9,428 bases of DNA from Gaiella sp051003695 (GTDB lineage: Bacteria; Actinomycetota; Thermoleophilia; Gaiellales; Gaiellaceae). The translations under genes were made by a program, and so were the position numbers. Where the stretch lies: positions 1-9,428 of the forward strand of contig JBPCLB010000116.1 in assembly GCA_051003695.1 (NCBI GenBank), in the 5' to 3' direction. The notes below the pieces were generated by a model. It had not been told where the DNA came from. It saw only the letters and a list, made by a program, of their open reading frames with translations, and ran no database searches. Positions 5,605-9,428 of the stretch are shown here, piece after piece; position 1 is the stretch's first letter; each line of letters starts with the position of its first letter.

Positions 5605-7257
5605 GTGACGTACGACATCGTGATCGTTGGCGGCGGCTCGGCCGGGTGCGCGCTCGCCAACAGGCTCTCCGTGGATCGCTCGACGCGCGTCCTGGTGCTC
5701 GAGGCCGGGCGGCGCGACTCCCGCTGGGACGTCTTCGTCCACATGCCCGCCGGGCTTGCGACGCCGATCGGCAACCGCTTCTACGACTGGCGCTACGAGT
5801 CCGAGCCAGAGCCCCAGATGCATGGGCGGCGCATCTACCACGCGCGCGGCAAGCTGCTGGGCGGGTCGAGCTCGATCAACGGGATGATCTTCCAGCGCGG
5901 GAACCCGCTCGACTACGAGCGCTGGGCAGCCAACGTGGGGATGGACACGTGGAACTTCGCCCACTGCCTCCCGTACTTCAAGCGGATGGAGAACTGTCTC
6001 GCCGCCGCCCCCGACGATCCGCTCCGCGGTCACGACGGGCCCCTCGGGCTCGAGCGCGGTCCCGCGACGAGCCCGCTCTTCGACGCGTTCTTCGCTGCGG
6101 CGCAAGAAGCCGGGTATCCGCTCGTCGACGACGTCAACGGGGTTCGTCAGGAGGGGTTCTCGAGGTTCGACCGCAACATTCGACGCGGCCGTCGATTGTC
6201 GGCCGCGCGCGCCTATCTCCATCCCGTGCTCGATCGGCCGAACCTCGAGCTGCGCTGCCGGGTCCACGTCTCCCGCGTCCTGTTCGAGGGAACACGGTCA
6301 GTGGGCGTCGAGATCCTCGACGGGCGCCGCACGGAAGTGATCCGCGCGGGCGAAGTGATCCTCTGCGGCGGCGCGATCAACTCACCGCAGCTCCTTCAGC
6401 TCTCGGGGGTCGGGGACGCAGACCAGCTGCGCTCGGTCGGAGTCGATGTCGTCCACGACGCGCCGGGCGTGGGGCAGAACCTGCAGGATCACCTCGAGGT
6501 CTACGTCCAGCACGCATGCACGCAGCCGGTATCGATGCAACCCGCGCTGCAGAAGCGGAGGGCGCCGTGGATCGGATTCCAGTGGCTCGTCTTCCGTAAA
6601 GGCCCCGGTGCGACGAACCACTTCGAGGCCGGCGGTTTCATCCGCTCGAACGACGAGGTCGCCTACCCGAACCTGATGTTCCACTTCCTGCCGCTCGCGA
6701 TCCGCTACGACGGCTCGCAACCCGAAGGGGGGCACGGCTACCAGGTGCACGTCGGGCCTATGTACTCCGACGCGCGTGGCTCGGTCCGGATCAGCTCCGC
6801 CGATCCGCGCGCGAAACCGGCCCTCCGCTTCAACTATCTCTCGACCGATCAGGACCGGCGCGAGTGGGTCGAGGCGATCCGCTGCACGCGCGAGCTCCTC
6901 GCGCAGCCGGCATTCGCGCCCTACGACGGCGGCGAGACCTCGCCGGGGGCAACCGTCGAGACCGACGAGGAGATTCTCGAGTGGGTCAGGCGTGACGCGG
7001 AGACCGCGCTCCATCCGTCGTGCACGTGCGCGATGGGGGTGGGGGAGGACGCCGTCGTCGATCCGCTGACGATGCGAGTGCACGGCGTCGACGGGTTACG
7101 CGTCGTCGATGCGTCGGTCTTCCCGACCGTCCCCAACGGGAACATCTACGCACCGACGATGATGGTCGCCGAGAAGGCCGCCGACCTGATCGCAGGGAAC
7201 GCCCCCCTCCCGCCGGAGCGAACGCCGTTCTACCGGCATGCGACCGTTACAGCCTGA
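5605..7257 (+). CDS. betA: Choline dehydrogenase (GMC oxidoreductase family)
   Basis: A 550-residue FAD enzyme that oxidises choline to betaine aldehyde and probably on to glycine betaine. The N-terminal dinucleotide fold has GGGSAG (9-14). GMC signature 1 is GKLLGGSSSIN (82-92) and signature 2 is around GAINSPQLLQLSGVG (256-270). The catalytic His470 sits in HPSCTCAMG and its Asn513 partner in PNGNIYAP. Similarity to E. coli BetA as I recall it is long and specific: YESEPEPQM, FQRGNPLDYERW, NHFEAGGFIRS, HFLPLAIRYDGS and VHGVDGLRVVDASVFP. This favours BetA over a generic alcohol dehydrogenase. The start is uncertain: GTG 5605 gives MTYDIVIVGGG, typical for the family; GTG 5587 or TTG 5548 would add residues and, for 5548, overlap metF. 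No strong Shine-Dalgarno is visible. It follows metF by 26 bases and overlaps the convergent vapC by 11. Confidence 0.88.
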   Translation: MTYDIVIVGGGSAGCALANRLSVDRSTRVLVLEAGRRDSRWDVFVHMPAGLATPIGNRFYDWRYESEPEPQMHGRRIYHARGKLLGGSSSINGMIFQRGNPLDYERWAANVGMDTWNFAHCLPYFKRMENCLAAAPDDPLRGHDGPLGLERGPATSPLFDAFFAAAQEAGYPLVDDVNGVRQEGFSRFDRNIRRGRRLSAARAYLHPVLDRPNLELRCRVHVSRVLFEGTRSVGVEILDGRRTEVIRAGEVILCGGAINSPQLLQLSGVGDADQLRSVGVDVVHDAPGVGQNLQDHLEVYVQHACTQPVSMQPALQKRRAPWIGFQWLVFRKGPGATNHFEAGGFIRSNDEVAYPNLMFHFLPLAIRYDGSQPEGGHGYQVHVGPMYSDARGSVRISSADPRAKPALRFNYLSTDQDRREWVEAIRCTRELLAQPAFAPYDGGETSPGATVETDEEILEWVRRDAETALHPSCTCAMGVGEDAVVDPLTMRVHGVDGLRVVDASVFPTVPNGNIYAPTMMVAEKAADLIAGNAPLPPERTPFYRHATVTA

Positions 7258-7657
7258 ACGGGTTCTCGATCCGGACGCCTGCGATCGTCGATCCGTGGGA
7301 AAGATCCTCGGTGAGTAGGACGTCGCAGCCGCCGCTACGAGCCGCAGCGACGATGAGCCCGTCCCAGTAGGAGATCATCGTGCTCGCGCTGATTGCGATC
7401 GCGTCGAGGACGAGCCGTTCGTCGATCACGACGATCGGTGCTTGTCGGAGCTCGTCGACGATCGTGCGAGCATCCTCGACGGGGAGGAGACGCGAGAACC
7501 GGCGCGTAACGACGACGTAGAACTCGGAGAGCACCTGCGCGCTCAGAACGAGAGAGTCGGCGTGCTCGAGCAGCGTCTCGCGCGCGACCTGCTGCTTGCG
7601 CGCGTCGGCGGCATCGTTCGCGTAGACAAGGATGTTTGTGTCGACGAACGGCCTCAC
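7247..7657 (-). CDS. vapC: VapC-type PIN-domain ribonuclease toxin
   Basis: A 136-residue PIN-domain protein, the toxin half of a type II toxin-antitoxin pair, expected to cleave RNA (often tRNA) when released from its antitoxin. The acidic active-site residues are in place: Asp6 in FVDTNILVY, Glu45 in LSEFYVV, Asp99 in YWDGLIVAAA and Asp118 in LLTEDLS. Length is normal for VapC. It starts with GTG at 7657, overlapping the antitoxin stop as GTGA. Its 3' end overlaps the convergent betA 3' end (7247-7257), leaving no room for a separate terminator between the two transcripts. The RNA target cannot be read from the sequence. Confidence 0.9.
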   Translation of the reverse strand: MRPFVDTNILVYANDAADARKQQVARETLLEHADSLVLSAQVLSEFYVVVTRRFSRLLPVEDARTIVDELRQAPIVVIDERLVLDAIAISASTMISYWDGLIVAAARSGGCDVLLTEDLSHGSTIAGVRIENPFRL

Positions 7658-7908
7658 GTCCGTGGCAGGCGGTCCCGGCGGTCGTACAGCTCATCGCGCG
7701 TCCACGTGCGTCCGGCGGGCCCGCTCGAAGCGCTGGAGTGGTCGGCGAGCTCGAAGGCCTTGAGCAGCGCCTCGCGAACGTCGCGCCGACCCGCGTAGTC
7801 GCGCAGGTACTCCCGCACGACGGAGTTCACCGAGGTGCCCTGCTCGAGGGCGCGGATGCGCGCGGCCTTGAGGAGACCATCGTCGATCGAAAGCGTCAAA
7901 TTCGCCAC
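7654..7908 (-). CDS. vapB: VapB-type ribbon-helix-helix antitoxin
   Basis: An 84-residue protein with an N-terminal ribbon-helix-helix DNA-binding fold: a LTLSIDDGLL strand and helix 1, then GTSVNSVVREYLRDYAG as helix 2 (about 24-40). The C-terminal half (about 45-84), with GPAGRTWTRDELYDRRDRL, is charged and Trp-containing and should wrap the toxin. Such antitoxins bind VapC, block its active site and repress their own promoter. The start is GTG 7908, inside a 13-base palindrome that probably belongs to the operator. It lies 27 bases downstream of the stop of the small hydroxylase subunit gene on the same strand, so some read-through transcription from there is possible. Confidence 0.88.
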   Translation of the reverse strand: MANLTLSIDDGLLKAARIRALEQGTSVNSVVREYLRDYAGRRDVREALLKAFELADHSSASSGPAGRTWTRDELYDRRDRLPRT

Positions 7909-7931
7909 TGAATCAGTGTAACACAGGTTAC
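7906..7931 (-). promoter_or_regulatory. Candidate vapBC promoter and operator, possibly leaderless
   Basis: Two inverted repeats abut: CACTGA-A-TCAGTG at 7906-7918, which includes the vapB start codon, and GTAAC-ACAG-GTTAC at 7918-7931. On the minus strand TACACT (7920-7915) fits the actinobacterial -10 pattern TANNNT and lies six bases before GTG 7908, the spacing expected for a leaderless transcript. No convincing -35 hexamer is seen. No Shine-Dalgarno precedes vapB in this gap. Autorepression by the VapB-VapC complex at these palindromes is inferred from the family. Confidence 0.45.
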
Positions 7932-7935
7932 GTGT

Positions 7936-8430
7936 TCAGGGCAGAGCGGGACTGCCCGTTTTCGACCGCTCCGACCCTGCGACGGACAGTACGGCCTTGA
8001 CGATCCCGTCGTAGCCCGTGCAGCGACAGAGGTTGCCCGAGAGCGCGATCCGCACCTCGTCCTCGCTCGGTGACGGATTGTCGTCGAGCAACACCGTTGC
8101 CGAGATCAGCATCCCCGGAGTGCAGAAACCGCACTGGACCCCGCCGTGCTCGAGGAAGGCCACCTGGAGCGAGCTCAGCTCGCCGCCGCTTGCGAGCCCC
8201 TCGATCGTCGTCACCTCCGACCCTTCGGCCTGGAGAGCGAGGTACGAGCAGCTGTTCACGGGCCTGCCGTCGAGCAGCATCATGCACGCGCCGCACTTTG
8301 AGTCGTCACAGCCCTCCTTCGAGCCCGTCAGCCCGACCGCGTCGCGAACCGCGGCGAGGAGATTCGTGGCCGGGTCGAGCTCGACCGGGTAGGCGATCCC
8401 GTTGACGGTGAGCGTCGTCGCGACCTTCAT
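7936..8430 (-). CDS. [2Fe-2S] small subunit of a molybdenum hydroxylase (CoxS/XdhC-type, xanthine dehydrogenase family)
   Basis: A 164-residue protein carrying two [2Fe-2S] clusters that pass electrons from the molybdenum site to FAD. The plant-type cluster uses Cys41, Cys46, Cys49 and Cys61 (CDDSKCGAC, then NSC). The second uses Cys100, Cys103, Cys135 and Cys137 (CGFCTPGM and LCRCTGY). Order, spacing and length are typical for the stand-alone small subunit of CO dehydrogenase, nicotinate, isoquinoline or xanthine-type hydroxylases. The ATG overlaps the upstream FAD-subunit stop as ATGA, with a weak GAGG nine bases upstream. The substrate is decided by the large molybdopterin subunit, which is not in this window, so the name coxS would claim too much. 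The C-terminal tail after about 155 is short and non-conserved. Confidence 0.92.
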   Translation of the reverse strand: MKVATTLTVNGIAYPVELDPATNLLAAVRDAVGLTGSKEGCDDSKCGACMMLLDGRPVNSCSYLALQAEGSEVTTIEGLASGGELSSLQVAFLEHGGVQCGFCTPGMLISATVLLDDNPSPSEDEVRIALSGNLCRCTGYDGIVKAVLSVAGSERSKTGSPALP

Positions 8431-9290
8431 GCTGTGCCGCCTCGCGCGCGCTCGAGTGCCTTCTCGATCGCCCGCTGGGTGATCACCGCCGCCATCGCCC
8501 GGCGGTAGCGATCGGAGCCCCTGACGTCGGAGATCGGGCTCGAGGCCGCCGACACAGCGGCCCCGGCGGCCTCCACAGCGTCGGTGCCGCCGCTGCTGCC
8601 GACGAGCTCGGCTTCCGCTTCCGGAACACGCCGGATCGTCGGCGCGAGTGCCGTGATCGCGATGCGTGCGTGCGTGATCGCGGCGCCTTCCAGCACCACG
8701 ACAGCGGTTGCGCCGACGACGGCGATCTCCATCTGGCGCCGGTACTCGAGCCGGAGATATGCGCTGCCGCTCCCCCGCGTGACTGCCGGCACCTCGACGG
8801 CGACCAGCAGCTCGTCGTCGCGGGCGACCGAGCTGCCCGGCCCTTCCCACAGCTCCGCGACGGGGACCGAGCGCGTGCCCGAAGGCGAGCGGAGCGTCAC
8901 CGCGGCACCGAGACAGACGAGCGGGCCGCCCGTGTCCATTGCGGGCGAGGAGTTCATCAGGTTCCCGCCGAGCGTGCCGTGGGCGCGCGTCGCATGGGAG
9001 CCGACGATCGCTGCGGCGTCCGAGAGCGCCGCGAACCGCGTCCTGACTGCGTCGCTCGCGGCAAGGTCGGCATGGGTCGCAAGAGCTCCGAGCCGCAGAC
9101 CCCCGTCCGCGAGCGCCTCGATCCCACGCAACTCGGCGAGCCGATGGATCGCGACGATGCTCTCGGGCAGCGTCGTCTTGCCGGAGCGCGCGCCGACGAC
9201 GAGGTCGGTGCCTCCGGCCACCGGGCGCGCGCCCGTCGCGAGCGCTGCGAGCGCCTCGTCGATCGTGGTCGCGGTCGTGAACGTGGTCAT
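8427..9290 (-). CDS. FAD-binding medium subunit of a molybdenum hydroxylase (CoxM-type)
   Basis: A 287-residue member of the FAD-binding subunit family of the molybdopterin dehydrogenases. FAD-binding motifs are PVAGGTDLVV (23-32) and TLGGNLMNSSPAMD (106-119). The C-terminal domain ends with ISDVRGSDRYRRAM (253-266), the conserved region of the CO dehydrogenase flavoprotein C-terminal domain. It should pass electrons from the small subunit's iron-sulfur clusters to FAD and then to an acceptor such as NAD, oxygen or quinone. Length matches CoxM. It starts with ATG 9290 without a clear Shine-Dalgarno and overlaps the small subunit gene by four bases, so the two are co-translated. Immediately upstream lies the tandem palindromic array; if a large-subunit gene belongs to the same operon it must lie beyond the right edge. 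Confidence 0.9.
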   Translation of the reverse strand: MTTFTTATTIDEALAALATGARPVAGGTDLVVGARSGKTTLPESIVAIHRLAELRGIEALADGGLRLGALATHADLAASDAVRTRFAALSDAAAIVGSHATRAHGTLGGNLMNSSPAMDTGGPLVCLGAAVTLRSPSGTRSVPVAELWEGPGSSVARDDELLVAVEVPAVTRGSGSAYLRLEYRRQMEIAVVGATAVVVLEGAAITHARIAITALAPTIRRVPEAEAELVGSSGGTDAVEAAGAAVSAASSPISDVRGSDRYRRAMAAVITQRAIEKALERARGGTA

Positions 9291-9310
9291 GGGGAGACCG
9301 CCGGTTCGGG

Positions 9311-9428
9311 CGTGTCTGGCTGAAGCCAGGCACGAAATGGGTAGTGCGGGCCGGTGCGTCCGGTGCCTGGCTCAAGCCAGGCACGGAAGGGATGGCTGGT
9401 GCCCGTGCGTCCGTTGCCTGGCTTCAGC
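9311..9428. repeat. 51-base tandem repeat array with palindromic cores, continuing past the window edge
   Basis: Three palindromes have centres exactly 51 bases apart (9322.5, 9373.5, 9424.5). Copy 1 (9311-9334) is CGTGTCTGGCT-GA-AGCCAGGCACG with one T/G mismatch. Copy 2 (9363-9384) is GTGCCTGGCT-CA-AGCCAGGCAC, perfect. Copy 3 (from 9413) is GTTGCCTGGCT-TC-AGC, cut by the window end. The full 51-base units 9311-9361 and 9362-9412 match at 39 of 51 positions; the spacers share GTGCGTCC at their ends. The array lies 20 bases upstream of the FAD-subunit start. No coding frame is evident in it. Confidence 0.85.

Noticed and set aside
9311..9428. CRISPR array
   Set aside because: The units are related across their whole 51 bases, including the supposed spacers, the repeats are imperfect, and no cas gene is nearby. 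A tandem palindromic repeat explains it better.

Overview
This is a GC-rich stretch (roughly two-thirds G+C by eye, with strong G/C preference at third codon positions and frequent GTG starts). That fits a high-GC actinobacterium. The palindromic repeats resemble elements I associate with Thermoleophilia-type actinobacteria, but that placement is a guess; only the high-GC bacterial character is directly visible. No stretch longer than about 140 bases lacks a gene.

Left part, plus strand (1-7257): after the last 25 codons of an unidentified gene (2-79) comes a 117-base leader that can fold into a riboswitch-like multi-stem structure. It is followed by a tightly packed run: a pterin-binding methyl-THF:corrinoid methyltransferase (197-1105), a corrinoid reductive activator with an N-terminal [2Fe-2S] domain (RACo-like, 1102-3198), a non-pyrrolysine MttB-superfamily methyltransferase (3198-4739), a short MetF-like methylene-THF reductase (4736-5578) and a choline dehydrogenase BetA (5605-7257). 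The first four overlap by 1-4 bases, so translation is probably coupled. Read together they suggest a catabolic route. BetA would oxidise choline towards glycine betaine. The MttB-family enzyme would move one methyl group from betaine or a similar quaternary amine to a corrinoid protein. The pterin methyltransferase would pass it to THF, MetF would oxidise methyl-THF to methylene-THF, and the activator would repair the corrinoid when it falls to Co(II). The corrinoid carrier protein is not in the window.

A perfect 21-base palindrome fills most of the 26-base gap between metF and betA and looks like an operator or hairpin that could give betA separate control.

Middle and right part, minus strand (7247-9290): a VapBC toxin-antitoxin pair whose toxin gene meets betA tail to tail with an 11-base overlap, then the small [2Fe-2S] and medium FAD subunits of a xanthine dehydrogenase/CO dehydrogenase-family molybdenum hydroxylase. 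The catalytic molybdopterin subunit is not in the window.

Right edge (9311-9428): at least two and a half copies of a 51-base tandem repeat, each carrying the palindrome core CCTGGCT-NN-AGCCAGG. A related, perfect 26-base palindrome lies inside the 5' coding region of the RACo-like gene, with a compensatory base-pair change relative to the array. This is the clearest sign of a dispersed palindromic repeat family that has entered a gene.
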